43,844 nucleotides of DNA from Negativicutes bacterium (lineage in GTDB: Bacteria > Bacillota_C > Negativicutes > Sporomusales_B > JARLHX01). Positions within the stretch are counted from its first letter, which is position 1, and each line of letters opens with the position of its first letter. Shown here piece by piece: positions 25,156 to 33,696 of this stretch. The DNA lies in contig JARLHY010000082.1 of the NCBI GenBank assembly GCA_031292015.1, positions 1 through 43,844 of the forward strand, given 5' to 3'. Below the pieces are notes generated by a model. That model had not been told where the DNA came from, did no database searches, and worked only from the letters and a program-made list of their open reading frames with translations. The position numbers and the translations under genes were made by a program.

Positions 25156-28100
25156 GACCGCTCAGGCTGTCCATGACCGCTTTCGGCCCTTACGCCGGCT
25201 GCGAAACAGTCGATTTCCGGCTATTGGGCGATTCGGCTTTCTTTCTGATTCACGGCCCGACCGGCGCAGGCAAGACCGCCATTCTTGACGCCATGTGCTT
25301 CGCCCTTTTCGGCAAAACCAGCGGCGACATCCGCGACGGCAGACAGATGCGCAGCGACTTTGTCGGCGCCGACGTCGTCACCGAAGTCAGCTTCGATTTT
25401 GCTCTGGGTGGCGAAAATTACCGCATCCACCGTTCGCCTGAACAGGAAGTGGTCAAAAAACGCGGCGCCGGGACAACCACCGCTGCCGCCGGGGCCACCC
25501 TGTGGAAAAGGACCGGCCTTGGCGATGATACAGAAGAAGGCAGTGTTGTCGCCAGCCGCTGGGAAAAAGTCACCCAGGCGGTGGAGAACCTGCTTGGCTT
25601 TAAATTTGAGCAGTTCCGTCAGGTGGTTCTGCTGCCCCAGGGCGAGTTCCGCCGCTTGTTGCTGGCCAGTTCCCGCGATCGGGAGGCCATTTTGGAGACC
25701 CTGTTCCAGACCGAGGAATACCGCCGGATCGAGGAATATTTCAAGCAACAGGCCAAAGAATTGGCCGAAAAAATAAGAGAACTCGACGCCAGAAAAAAAT
25801 GGACCCTTGAGCAGGCCGGGGTAGGTGCGGTGGACGAACTTTCCGCGGGCCTCGCCGCCGACGAGGCGCAGGCCAAAAACCTCGCCGCCGCGGCCATGGC
25901 CGCCGGGCAGGCGCTTCAGGCCGCCCGGGAACAACTGGCGGCAGTCAACATTTTGCGGTCTCAGTTCGAAGAACGGCGGCAGGCTGAAGCCCTGCTGGCC
26001 GAACTGGCGATCAGGGAGCCCCTTGTCGCCGGTAAAAAACAGGAACACGCCGCGGCCTTGCAGGCGGTAGTGCTGGCTGAACTGGCCGAGCAGGTCCAGG
26101 GACGTGATAGCGAACGCAAGCAGGCCGAACTTGCCCTGGAAAAGGCGGCTGCCGGGCTGAATAACGGTCTCCAGGCCGCAGAACAGGCGGCCAGGCTTTT
26201 CCTGCTGGAGCAGGAGCACCAACCGGAGCGGGACGAGACCGCGGAGTCGGTTCGGCGATTGAGCGAAGCCCAGGAAAAATTGCAGCAGCTCATCAACGCC
26301 CGGGAAGATCTCGCCAAGGCCGGCGTCGCCGCTCAAGCCGCCCAGGAAAGCTGCGAGCGGTGCAAACTGGAACTTCAGGCTGCGGCCGGGCAGCTTGAGG
26401 CGACACGCCTTGAGCGGGAAGCCGTTCGGGACGAAGCCTCCCAGCTTGCCCTGCGGCAGACGGCCTGGCAGGAAGCCGAAAGAAATGTCAAACACCGCGC
26501 GAAACTGGACGAACTGCGCGAAAAATATGCCGTCAGCGCCAAAAAAGAAAAAGCCGTCCGCGGTCAACTGGCTGCGGCGGAAGAAACCCTGGCCACGGCC
26601 CGGCGGGAATTCACCGCCGCTCAGTCCGAGTGGCGGCAGGGCCAGGCTGCCCAACTGGCTGGTGAACTGGAGGACGGCCGTCCGTGCCCGGTCTGCGGTT
26701 CCGAACATCATCCGGCTCCGGCCCGCGGCGCGGTGTTGCTTGTTTCCACCGCCGACCTCAAAGCCCGGGAACAATCGCTGGAAAAACTGGAAAAAGACCT
26801 CGATATCGTCAGGCGACGGGCCGGCGACGCCGCTGTCGAACTGGAAGGAGCCAGGGTGGAGGGGCAGAGTCAGAGTGAACTGCTCGGAGATCTGGCCAAA
26901 GCTCCGTTGGAGGACCTGCAGGCCATGGCCAACACGGCGAAGGCGGCTTTTGCCGCCGCCCAGGCCGCCGTCGACCGCTTGAAGAAAATCGATCAAAATC
27001 TCGCCCAGCTTGAAACCACGGTAAATGCCCTGAAAAACGGACTGGAGGAAAATGAGCGCATAGCCGGACAGCAAAAAGCCGACTGTGAGGCGGCCAAAGC
27101 GGTGGTCGACGAGCGGGAACGGGCTGTGCCGGTGGAACTGCGCGTCCCTGAACATTTGGCTGCCGCGCTGAAAGAGGCCCAAGTCCGCCGCGACCGACTC
27201 CAGCAGGCTTTCGAGCAGGCGCGGGAAGCGGCTCAGGTCAGCGCCCGCGAAGTGGAAGGCCTGAAAGCGACCCGCAGTGCCGCCGCCGCGGCTTTGAGCG
27301 CCGCGCAGGACAAGCTTGCCGGGGACCGGGATAAACTTCTCCAGCGGGTCGGCGAGGCTGGCTTTGCCGGCATCGAAGATTTCACGGCGGCGCTCAGGCC
27401 GGCCGGGACCATCGAAGCTTTGGCCCGGGAGATAAAAAACCACGAAGAAACCAAGCTGTTGGCCGAAGACCGGTTGAACCGGGTCGCGGCGGTTACCGCC
27501 GGCCTCATCGAACCGGACCCCGCCGCAGCCGTCGAAGCTGTGCATCAGGCGGAAGTGGTGGCCAACGACCTTATCGCCGCCCAGGCCAGATTGGCCGAAA
27601 ACATCGGCAAACGCCGCGAGTGGCTGGCCGAGCTTGGCCGCATCAGCGGCGAACTGGCCGGCCGGGAAGGGGAGTACGCCGTACTGGGACGGATGTCTGA
27701 GGTGGCCAACGGTCACAATCAGGAGCGCCTGAGTTTTCACCGCTTTGTTCTGGCGGCGCTGCTTGACGACGTCATGTTGGCTGCCAATGCCCGACTGAAG
27801 ACCATGAGCCGGGGCCGGTATATCCTCCGGCGGATGACCGACCCGCTGCACCGCGGCGCGGCCGGCGGGCTGGACATTGAAATCGAGGACAACTATACCG
27901 GAGCGGCCAGGCATGTGGGGACACTGTCCGGCGGCGAGACCTTTTTGGCGTCACTGGCTCTGGCGCTGGGGCTGGCCGATGTTGTCCAGAGTTATTCCGG
28001 AGGCATTTACCTTGATACCATTTTTGTAGATGAAGGCTTCGGAACCCTCGATCCTGAGTCGCTGGACATGGCGGTGCAGGCCCTTGTGGAACTGCAGCAC

Positions 28101-28229
28101 AAAGGGCGGTTGGTGGGGATCATCTCTCATGTGCCTGAACTCAGGGAACGAATCGAAGCCAGACTGGAAATCGTCCCCACCGAACTTGGCAGCACCACCC
28201 GCTGGTCGGCGCTGCCCTTCTCCTGCTGA
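25152..28229 (+). CDS. sbcC: Exonuclease subunit SbcC (Rad50-like SMC ATPase)
   Basis: This ATPase subunit of SbcCD is 1025 residues. The N-terminal ATP-binding half has Walker A GPTGAGKTA. Two long coiled coils, rich in Glu, Ala, Gln and Leu, surround the zinc hook CPVCG (about residue 512), through which two SbcC chains join. The C-terminal half has the ABC signature LSGGETF and Walker B IFVDEGFG. The protein is complete. The alanine-rich coiled coils and high GC leave very long open frames on the opposite strand, which are not genes. Confidence 0.96.
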   Translation: MRPLRLSMTAFGPYAGCETVDFRLLGDSAFFLIHGPTGAGKTAILDAMCFALFGKTSGDIRDGRQMRSDFVGADVVTEVSFDFALGGENYRIHRSPEQEVVKKRGAGTTTAAAGATLWKRTGLGDDTEEGSVVASRWEKVTQAVENLLGFKFEQFRQVVLLPQGEFRRLLLASSRDREAILETLFQTEEYRRIEEYFKQQAKELAEKIRELDARKKWTLEQAGVGAVDELSAGLAADEAQAKNLAAAAMAAGQALQAAREQLAAVNILRSQFEERRQAEALLAELAIREPLVAGKKQEHAAALQAVVLAELAEQVQGRDSERKQAELALEKAAAGLNNGLQAAEQAARLFLLEQEHQPERDETAESVRRLSEAQEKLQQLINAREDLAKAGVAAQAAQESCERCKLELQAAAGQLEATRLEREAVRDEASQLALRQTAWQEAERNVKHRAKLDELREKYAVSAKKEKAVRGQLAAAEETLATARREFTAAQSEWRQGQAAQLAGELEDGRPCPVCGSEHHPAPARGAVLLVSTADLKAREQSLEKLEKDLDIVRRRAGDAAVELEGARVEGQSQSELLGDLAKAPLEDLQAMANTAKAAFAAAQAAVDRLKKIDQNLAQLETTVNALKNGLEENERIAGQQKADCEAAKAVVDERERAVPVELRVPEHLAAALKEAQVRRDRLQQAFEQAREAAQVSAREVEGLKATRSAAAAALSAAQDKLAGDRDKLLQRVGEAGFAGIEDFTAALRPAGTIEALAREIKNHEETKLLAEDRLNRVAAVTAGLIEPDPAAAVEAVHQAEVVANDLIAAQARLAENIGKRREWLAELGRISGELAGREGEYAVLGRMSEVANGHNQERLSFHRFVLAALLDDVMLAANARLKTMSRGRYILRRMTDPLHRGAAGGLDIEIEDNYTGAARHVGTLSGGETFLASLALALGLADVVQSYSGGIYLDTIFVDEGFGTLDPESLDMAVQALVELQHKGRLVGIISHVPELRERIEARLEIVPTELGSTTRWSALPFSC

Positions 28230-28336
28230 CCTCGCGCCGCCCTGCTCTTTGATGCACTGTCTTTGTCCGCACTTGGCGTATAAGACAGGTGCCGGCGGGA
28301 ATAATGGTAGCGAGAACGTGCGGAGGGAGTAAAGCT

Positions 28337-28699
28337 ATGACGATGAAAATGAGCCAGATCCCGGTGGACAGGATATTTCTCGATGTTCGCACCCCTGAAA
28401 TGACCGGCAGCTACGAATTCACCGTCGACTGCGGTGCGGTCTATTTCGGGGCTGTTTACGACGATGACGGCAGTTTGCTGGCTGTCGACCAGTATTTTTA
28501 CAGCAAGGATTTCTCCCGCGATGACATGGAAGACGCCATTGACACCAATGACCTGATGTTTGTCGATGACCGGGACTTTCCCACAAAGACCTACCTGCTT
28601 ACCAAAGCCGAGAACGGTACCGAGTGGCTGAGGTTTCACGCGGTGGTGCCTGAAGAAATCAATCCCGATTATTTTCACCAAAAATATGTCGGCGAATGA
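28337..28699 (+). CDS. Acidic protein of unknown function, 120 residues
   Basis: The ATG at 28337 lies seven bases after GGAGGGAG; the open frame extends upstream but without a ribosome-binding site. The protein is acidic and compact, with motifs such as YEFTVDCGAVYFGAVYDDDG, FYSKDFSRDDMEDAI and INPDYFHQKYVGE. No signal peptide or membrane segment is seen. I recognise no family. It follows sbcC by 107 bp and ends at a strong terminator. Confidence 0.75.
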   Translation: MTMKMSQIPVDRIFLDVRTPEMTGSYEFTVDCGAVYFGAVYDDDGSLLAVDQYFYSKDFSRDDMEDAIDTNDLMFVDDRDFPTKTYLLTKAENGTEWLRFHAVVPEEINPDYFHQKYVGE

Positions 28700-28710
28700 A
28701 AAAAGCCCAT

Positions 28711-28748
28711 AAATAAAGCTCCAGGGAGTAATCCCCGGAGCTTTATTT
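28711..28748. terminator. Bidirectional terminator between convergent genes
   Basis: A perfect 12-bp stem, AAATAAAGCTCC with GGAGCTTTATTT, with further pairing inside the loop. It lies between the 120-residue protein gene (+) and the His/Trp-rich secreted protein gene (-). Confidence 0.9.
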
Positions 28749-28780
28749 GTGTCTTCCGAGCATTTTCTGACTTACCCGGA

Positions 28781-29149
28781 TTACAGGTCAATATCAAGAT
28801 CGAACTCGTCCCGCGAAAGATGGATATGTAGCACGCTTTCATTGTCGCGGTGCCAGTTATACCAATCGCGCCACTGTTTGGCGTGTTCTTCCCGCCAGCG
28901 CCTGTCACCGCTGTGCTCTTTCCATTCACGGTCATGCTCCTTCCACTCGCGTTCATGATTCTTCCATTCCCGGTCGTGGTGATTTTTCCATTCCTGATCA
29001 TGCTGATTATCCGACTGGTCGGAACGATCTTCAACCGACTGGTCGTTATGACGATTATCTTGCCGGTCATGATGATCGTCAGCATATGCAGCTAAAGGAA
29101 AGATACTAACAGCCGCAACGACTGCGACAAAAATTAGCAGCTTTTTCAT
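28781..29149 (-). CDS. Secreted His/Trp-rich protein with short tandem repeats
   Basis: The 122-residue product has a signal peptide (MKKLLIFVAVVAAVSIFPLAAYA, cleaved near residue 23). The mature protein starts DDHHDRQDNRHNDQ and then has at least four degenerate copies of an eight-residue unit close to H-D-x-E-W-K-x-H (HDQEWKNH, HDREWKNH, HEREWKEH, HDREWKEH). A less regular part and an acidic C-terminus (SRDEFDLDIDL) follow. The regular His, Asp and Trp spacing suggests a charged helix that could bind metal ions, as in other His-rich exported proteins, but no known family is recognised. The ATG has AAGGAGA eight bases before it. Confidence 0.82.
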   Translation of the reverse strand: MKKLLIFVAVVAAVSIFPLAAYADDHHDRQDNRHNDQSVEDRSDQSDNQHDQEWKNHHDREWKNHEREWKEHDREWKEHSGDRRWREEHAKQWRDWYNWHRDNESVLHIHLSRDEFDLDIDL

Positions 29150-29163
29150 TCAAAACGTCTCCT

Positions 29164-29238
29164 TTACCTTCGATATCGTTGTTGTACCTGAGCAGCTGCC
29201 GCATCGAACCGTAGGTTTCGACGTCCGCTGTCAGACAT
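29164..29238 (-). CDS. Possible 24-residue leader ORF upstream of the His/Trp-rich protein gene
   Basis: A GGAGGTGAT site is followed by an A/T run and ATG (29236-29238). The 24-codon frame begins MSDSGRRNLRF, ends VQQRYRR and stops at TAA. The stop overlaps the ribosome-binding site of the next gene (GGTAAAGGAGA), so its translation could regulate or couple the downstream gene. The ribosome-binding site is convincing; the peptide itself has no recognisable function. Confidence 0.4.
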   Translation of the reverse strand: MSDSGRRNLRFDAAAAQVQQRYRR

Positions 29239-29588
29239 AAAAAAAAATCACCTCCTCTGTCAGTATATAGCACGCGTATTAGAAAACCTTTTGAATAAAC
29301 GGCGAAAGCGGATAGGGACAGAGCGTTAGCGGCCGTGGCGCTGCGGCTCCTTCCTGACCGACCGGCCGCCGGAAAGAAATCGGACAGTTGAATGCCTCAG
29401 CCTGTATTCGCACCGTGACGAGAGTATTGTGTCGAAACTTAGCCGATCTTCACAAGTAGTCGCCGCATACGGCAGTTTGTTGTCGGTTTTTTACGAAAGA
29501 TAATCCTCCTTGAGCAGCAGGAAATACATTTACTTACAAGGTATTTTATACCAGGACAAGACAAGCAGGCGATGGGGGGAGACTGCCG
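29239..29588. other. 350-bp intergenic region between divergent genes
   Basis: It contains the ribosome-binding site of the 24-codon ORF on the minus strand, a short inverted repeat GGTAT-TTT-ATACC (29540-29552) about 35 bp before the kinase start, and the GGGGGGAG site of the kinase gene. I see no further gene, no tRNA and no clear promoter match. Confidence 0.4.
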
Positions 29589-30728
29589 GTGTATTCGACA
29601 CAAGCCTATCACAATAGCCCCGTATCTTTGGTTCGGGAAGAAGACTGCCGGGACTATTTCGCAGCCGCCGGAGCAGGGATCCTGTTTCTCGATGCCGGCT
29701 TGAAGGTCAATAATCTGAACCGCGAAGCCGAAAAACTTCTGGGAATGGAGCGGGACCAGCTTCTCGGGCAGCCGGCGGAGCTTGCTTTTCAGCCCTTCGG
29801 CGAACAATTCCTGAAGATCATTGCTGCTGTTCGCTGTACAGACTACTGTTCGACCAGCGTGAAACTCAATATCGACAACCAGCCGCTCCTGCTTCATGTT
29901 GACGCCTTGAAACTGCGCAGCGCTGCCGGCGGACTTGACGGCGTCATTATCATTCTGCGGGACCTGTCGGCGGTCAAAGCTGCTGCCAGACAGATCCAGA
30001 CGACCCAAATGCTGCTGGCTCTTGGTGAACTGGCGGCGGGAATCGCCCACCATGTGCGGACGCCGCTCACCACCATCAGCGGCTATCTGCAGATCATGCT
30101 CGGTCGCGCCGACAACAACGGCGGCAGGGTGCGGCGGGATGTTCTGGCGACGATGCTGGATGAAGTCTCATATATCAATAATGTTGTCAAGGAACTGGTC
30201 CTCTTCGCCAAGCCGCCTGTTCAAAAACAGCCCGGCGTCGATATTCACCATATCCTTGATGACTCGCTCCTGCTTGTTTTTCAGCAGCCGGGCGGCCTGC
30301 AGATCATCCTTGACAAAGAGTGGGCCGCGGGTCTGCCGACCATTACCGCCGACGCCAACCTTTTAAAACAGGCGATGGTCAACATCATCCAAAACGCAGT
30401 TGAGGCGATGCCGGACGAAGGAATCCTGCGGCTCAAAACCTGGCTGAACGCTGAACTGAACATGCTGGTCATAGCCGTAATCGACAACGGCTGCGGTATC
30501 GCACCGCAAATTTTGCCCCGGATATTTGAACCCTTCTACACAACCAAACTGGACCGCATTGGCCTGGGATTGCCTGTCGCCCACCGGATATTGGGGGAAC
30601 ATGGCGGCTTCGTCAATATCAGCTCCGAACAAGCTTGCGGCACCAAGGCTCACATTTATCTGCCGATTATCGACGCTCCCCCGCGGCACCTGTCAGCGCT
30701 CTATCAACAGATACTCAATCTTCAGTAA
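29589..30728 (+). CDS. Cytoplasmic PAS-domain sensor histidine kinase
   Basis: The 379-residue kinase starts at GTG after GGGGGGAG. A PAS domain (about 20-125) senses an unknown signal. The HisKA dimerisation helix has GELAAGIAHHVRTPL, with the phospho-accepting His at 154. The HATPase domain has the N box MVNIIQNAVEAM, DNGCGI, IFEPFYTTK and IGLGL. There is no membrane segment and no adjacent response regulator, as in orphan sporulation-type kinases that feed Spo0F/Spo0A; that assignment is inference. The residue after the active His is His rather than the usual Glu or Asp. Confidence 0.92.
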   Translation: MYSTQAYHNSPVSLVREEDCRDYFAAAGAGILFLDAGLKVNNLNREAEKLLGMERDQLLGQPAELAFQPFGEQFLKIIAAVRCTDYCSTSVKLNIDNQPLLLHVDALKLRSAAGGLDGVIIILRDLSAVKAAARQIQTTQMLLALGELAAGIAHHVRTPLTTISGYLQIMLGRADNNGGRVRRDVLATMLDEVSYINNVVKELVLFAKPPVQKQPGVDIHHILDDSLLLVFQQPGGLQIILDKEWAAGLPTITADANLLKQAMVNIIQNAVEAMPDEGILRLKTWLNAELNMLVIAVIDNGCGIAPQILPRIFEPFYTTKLDRIGLGLPVAHRILGEHGGFVNISSEQACGTKAHIYLPIIDAPPRHLSALYQQILNLQ

Positions 30729-30807
30729 TCTCCGGGCGGTGTCCGGCGACCATCTGCGGAGTATTGGCAGTTTTTTTCAGTCATATCCCCAAGGGCATCT
30801 GTCATAT

Positions 30808-30826
30808 AAGTTAGTGTTACTAACTT
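30808..30826. promoter_or_regulatory. Perfect 8-bp inverted repeat just upstream of the L,D-transpeptidase ribosome-binding site
   Basis: AAGTTAGT-GTT-ACTAACTT directly precedes the AGGAGAAGGG site. It could be an operator for a repressor, or a hairpin in the mRNA close enough to affect ribosome binding. Confidence 0.6.
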
Positions 30827-30836
30827 AGGAGAAGGG

Positions 30837-32066
30837 ATGCCCTTGATTTTTTTCCGCACGGCCGTGCTATTCTTCCTGGTTTTGGCTTGCGGCATTGTTT
30901 CCTGTAACGCCCAAATCAACCCCGATCTGGTGTCGCCGTCCATTGTCATCAATCTGCCCAGCAGGACGCTGGAGCTTTACTGCGGTAACGACCTGATCAA
31001 AGTATATCCTGTAGCCATCGGTAAACCTTCGACTCCGTCACCTCTCGGGAACTTCTCGATTTTTGAAAAGGAGGTGGACCCCTGGTGGTACCCGCCCCGT
31101 ACCGGCGAGGTAATTCCCTCAGGACCGAATAATCCCCTGGGCTATCGCTGGATGGGCTTCGCTAATCTGTACGGCATGCACGGCACCAACGCCCCCTGGG
31201 CTATCGGCAGTGCCGTATCAAACGGGTGCATCCGCATGCTTGAAGAGGATGTCGAAGAACTGTTCGCGGTCGTTCCTTACGGGACGCCGGTACGACTTAC
31301 CTATGACCGGATCAAGGTTCGCGTCGACGCGGTTGGCCAGGCCTCCATCGGCATCTACCCGGATATTTACGGCTATCAGGCCGTAACCCTGGAACAGGCG
31401 AAAAACCGTCTCGCCGCCAGCGGCATGAGCGGGTTTCTTGCTGATGACGAACTGGCGCGGCTCATTGAACAAGAGGCCGATCAACAGATTATTTTCGCCC
31501 GGATTCACAATCTGAAGGTGAACGGCAAACTGCTGGCAGATCACGCCGTGACCGTCCATGATACCATGCTGGTACCGGTCTGGCCGCTGGCAGGAGCACT
31601 CGGCGTATTGATAGCCTGGGATGAAGAAACTCAAATGGTGCGCGGCGAAAAACGCAGTGTGCCCGGCAGCGTTAAGGGCGACAGGGTCTATGTCAGCGCC
31701 GCCGACGCCCAACTGCTGTTCGGCGGCCAGCAGGTCTGGCAGGCCGAAGACAATACCCTGGAAGTTGACGTGCTGGCCCTTTTCCTGAACGGCAAACCCC
31801 TGCTTGGCGACGTGCAAACCGTCGACCGCATTCTGGCCATACCGCTGGGGCCTTTGGCTGACGCTCTGGGCCAGAAGCTGGTGAAGGCCCCCGACAAATC
31901 CTTCTGGCTGCATGGGAAAATGGTGCCGGCAGTCCTGATCGCCGACCAACCTTACATCCAGATCATTAAAATCTATGACCTGTTTGGCGCCTATGTTTAC
32001 TGGAATCAGCAGGCCAGGACCATCGAACTGACCTATCCCTTCCGGGTGAAGGGCGGCAACGACTAG
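30837..32066 (+). CDS. L,D-transpeptidase (YkuD domain), probable lipoprotein
   Basis: The enzyme forms 3-3 cross-links in peptidoglycan or attaches proteins to it. The 409-residue protein has an N-terminal hydrophobic segment and a lipobox-like IVSC with Cys23, so it may be a lipid-anchored envelope protein. The YkuD domain (about 34-155) has MHGTN with His115 and SNGCIRM with the catalytic Cys131. Residues about 165-225 look like a peptidoglycan-binding or linker segment. The C-terminal part resembles copper-amine-oxidase-type N-domains (VNGKLL..., FLNGKPLL...), which occur in wall-binding proteins of Bacillota. Start and ribosome-binding site are clear. Confidence 0.9.
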   Translation: MPLIFFRTAVLFFLVLACGIVSCNAQINPDLVSPSIVINLPSRTLELYCGNDLIKVYPVAIGKPSTPSPLGNFSIFEKEVDPWWYPPRTGEVIPSGPNNPLGYRWMGFANLYGMHGTNAPWAIGSAVSNGCIRMLEEDVEELFAVVPYGTPVRLTYDRIKVRVDAVGQASIGIYPDIYGYQAVTLEQAKNRLAASGMSGFLADDELARLIEQEADQQIIFARIHNLKVNGKLLADHAVTVHDTMLVPVWPLAGALGVLIAWDEETQMVRGEKRSVPGSVKGDRVYVSAADAQLLFGGQQVWQAEDNTLEVDVLALFLNGKPLLGDVQTVDRILAIPLGPLADALGQKLVKAPDKSFWLHGKMVPAVLIADQPYIQIIKIYDLFGAYVYWNQQARTIELTYPFRVKGGND

Positions 32067-32102
32067 CCGTTTTCCGTCTGGTCCAATAACAAGTAAAACA
32101 GC

Positions 32103-32253
32103 TTGTTGAAAAACCTGTTTTTCAGGCCGTTCAGAAACCCCCAGATGCGCGACGGCCCCACGAGCCCAGCAGCGACGCGTACTGTGAGAAGTACGCTAGC
32201 AATGGGCTTGTGGGGCCAACAAAGCAGATGGGGGTTTATCAACGGCCTGAAAA
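32103..32253 (+). repeat. Palindromic non-coding repeat element, copy A
   Basis: This sequence folds back on itself almost completely: the left end TTTTCAGGCCGTT pairs with the right end AACGGCCTGAAAA, and GGCCCCACGAGCCCA pairs with TGGGCTTGTGGGGCC with one G-U. A second, inverted copy is at 36697-36896. Shared parts include CCCCCAGATGCGCGACGG, CCCAGCAGCGACGCGTACTG and GTACGCTAGCAATG. It lies after the L,D-transpeptidase stop and before a hairpin at 32259-32293. It has no protein-coding potential that I trust. Confidence 0.85.
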
Positions 32254-32258
32254 TAAAA

Positions 32259-32293
32259 CAATACCCGGGTTTGCTTGTCAAATCCGGGTATTG
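32259..32293. terminator. Hairpin after repeat copy A, possible terminator
   Basis: A 15-bp stem (CAATACCCGGGTTTG with CAAATCCGGGTATTG, one G-U pair) and a CTTGT loop. The plus-strand T-tract is weak (CTTTGG); the minus strand has TTTTATTTTC after it. It would end the L,D-transpeptidase transcript beyond the repeat. Confidence 0.65.
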
Positions 32294-32413
32294 CTTTGGC
32301 AGCAATTGGCTGATTTATTTCCGTTTTAGCAGGGAAACACTAAGCAGGATGGAATTAATAGGTAACAAGGTATCCTTAATAGACAAATGCGGCGAAGAAG
32401 CGGAGGGTGCATG

Positions 32414-32620
32414 ATGAATTCGGTCGACAGTCCGTGTTACATTCATGCCGAGGCGGCGCGGGACAAGAATTGCATTCACAAAGCCGTGGTGACAAGACAT
32501 ACCTACCAGGTATACATGTGCGGCTATGAGTCCAGTGAAAACCTTCTGAACTATTGCGCTCCAGCCAGCTGCCCGCTGACGCGGGCCAAAGCCGTCAGTG
32601 ACAACGGAATCCTAAAATAA
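32414..32620 (+). CDS. Cys/His-rich small protein, 68 residues
   Basis: I choose the second of two adjacent ATGs (32414), seven bases after GGAGG. The protein has five cysteines and three histidines in an order that may hold zinc: C8, H11, C20, H22, H30, C37, C49 and C54. The sequence around them (DSPCYIHAEA, DKNCIHKA, YMCGYESS, NYCAPASCPLT) suggests a compact metal-binding fold. It is cytoplasmic and no family was recognised. A terminator follows at 32645-32679. Confidence 0.7.
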   Translation: MNSVDSPCYIHAEAARDKNCIHKAVVTRHTYQVYMCGYESSENLLNYCAPASCPLTRAKAVSDNGILK

Positions 32621-32644
32621 CCTTATCCCCGAAACAAATGGTAT

Positions 32645-32679
32645 AACGCAGGTCTGATCGACATGATCGGCCCTGCGTT
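32645..32679 (+). terminator. Terminator after the Cys/His-rich small protein gene
   Basis: An 8-bp stem, AACGCAGG with CCTGCGTT, followed by TTTTTTA. The hydrolase gene on the other strand ends just beyond it. Confidence 0.85.
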
Positions 32680-32683
32680 TTTT

Positions 32684-33445
32684 TTATTGGGCGCGAATCC
32701 AGTCAACCATGCGGTCCACCGTTTCTTGCTCGTTGCCGTAGAACCCATGCTGGGAGTATGCCTCGCACGGAGCTGACAGCGGAGGCTTGCCGCCGGAAAT
32801 GGTTATCAGCGGCAGACCGAACTTTATCGATGCCTGCTCAGCGGAACGGTAAGGACAGAAAGAGCAGCCGTCGTTAATATGGTGAACTAAGAGGGCCGGC
32901 ACGCTAAACCTGGGCAGGTGAAAACCAGGCATTTCATATACAGCCGACGTCAATATCACTCCGTTGACCTTATCGGCGAGCGATTCTCCCAGAGCGGCGG
33001 CAGAAATAGTGCCGCGACTTGTGCCGACAAGAAAAACCTTGGCGGCGGGAAACCGCTGCCTGATCAGATCGACGACCATGCTCATATCTGTCGCGTGAGC
33101 CTTGCCGGAGCGAAAGGCGTCACTCATCCCGTCGCGCTGATCCGAAGGACAGTCGACGATTACTGCGGCGACACCTCTGGCGACAAACAGGCCGCGGGAT
33201 CTTACCAGGAAATTTCCGCCAATCCTGATTGACGGGCTGCCCTGGTCGGAGTTTATTTTCACCAGTCCGTTGCCGCCCGGGAACAGCAAAACAACCTGTT
33301 CCACGCTTTTCTCATCATCATAGGCGACGAATACCGATTGGGTCACTCCGGTCCGGGTGGGGATCGTTACCGCATCATTGCGGGGCGCGGCGCTTGCCAG
33401 CGACACTGCTGCAGCCAATAAGCATGTGAAGAGTATTGTTTTCAT
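32684..33445 (-). CDS. Secreted alpha/beta hydrolase
   Basis: The start is the ATG at 33443-33445, six bases after GGAGG; the ATG two codons earlier abuts the ribosome-binding site. The 253-residue protein has a signal peptide (MKTILFTCLLAAAVSLASA). The alpha/beta hydrolase fold is shown by FPGGNG (oxyanion region) and the nucleophile elbow LVGTSRGT (Ser143). Asp192 (HHINDGC) and His233 (SQHGFYG) are the likely remaining triad members. The segment NDGCSFCPYRSAEQA contains a CxxC pair that might form a disulfide outside the cell. The substrate is unknown; an esterase or dienelactone-hydrolase-like activity is most likely. Confidence 0.88.
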   Translation of the reverse strand: MKTILFTCLLAAAVSLASAAPRNDAVTIPTRTGVTQSVFVAYDDEKSVEQVVLLFPGGNGLVKINSDQGSPSIRIGGNFLVRSRGLFVARGVAAVIVDCPSDQRDGMSDAFRSGKAHATDMSMVVDLIRQRFPAAKVFLVGTSRGTISAAALGESLADKVNGVILTSAVYEMPGFHLPRFSVPALLVHHINDGCSFCPYRSAEQASIKFGLPLITISGGKPPLSAPCEAYSQHGFYGNEQETVDRMVDWIRAQ

Positions 33446-33696
33446 ATTCATCCTCCTGTGGCCTTTTTGGCCAATGCTTATTCAATTCTACTGCCGCCGG
33501 ACGCATCCTTCCGAAAAGCGCTCTTTGACAAAAAAACGCTTTCGAATTATCGAAGCCCTGGTGAGAAGCCGGGCTTTCTGATCAAAACAGCCGTAGATAA
33601 TGCAGGAATCTGCTGTTTCTTAGGGAATTGGTCCTATATTCTAATGTCAATGGCTTTACCTTTTCCAGTATTATCTCATAAGGGAGAAAAACCGTA

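Noticed and set aside
25221..27914. 897-codon frame antisense to sbcC
   Set aside because: The sense strand encodes a complete SbcC with all motifs. The antisense frame has only low-complexity Gly/Leu/Phe/Gln-rich sequence produced by the coiled-coil codons.
32103..32414. Protein-coding frames across the palindromic repeats (for example MLKNLFFRPFRNPQ and its likeness in copy B)
   Set aside because: The similarity of the two frames follows from the DNA repeat; both are interrupted by hairpins, lack ribosome-binding sites and run into unrelated sequence.
33452..33696. Possible riboswitch upstream of the GGDEF/HD-GYP gene
   Set aside because: A GAAGCCC...GGGCTTTC hairpin suggested a structured leader, but I could not match the conserved cores of c-di-GMP or cobalamin riboswitches.
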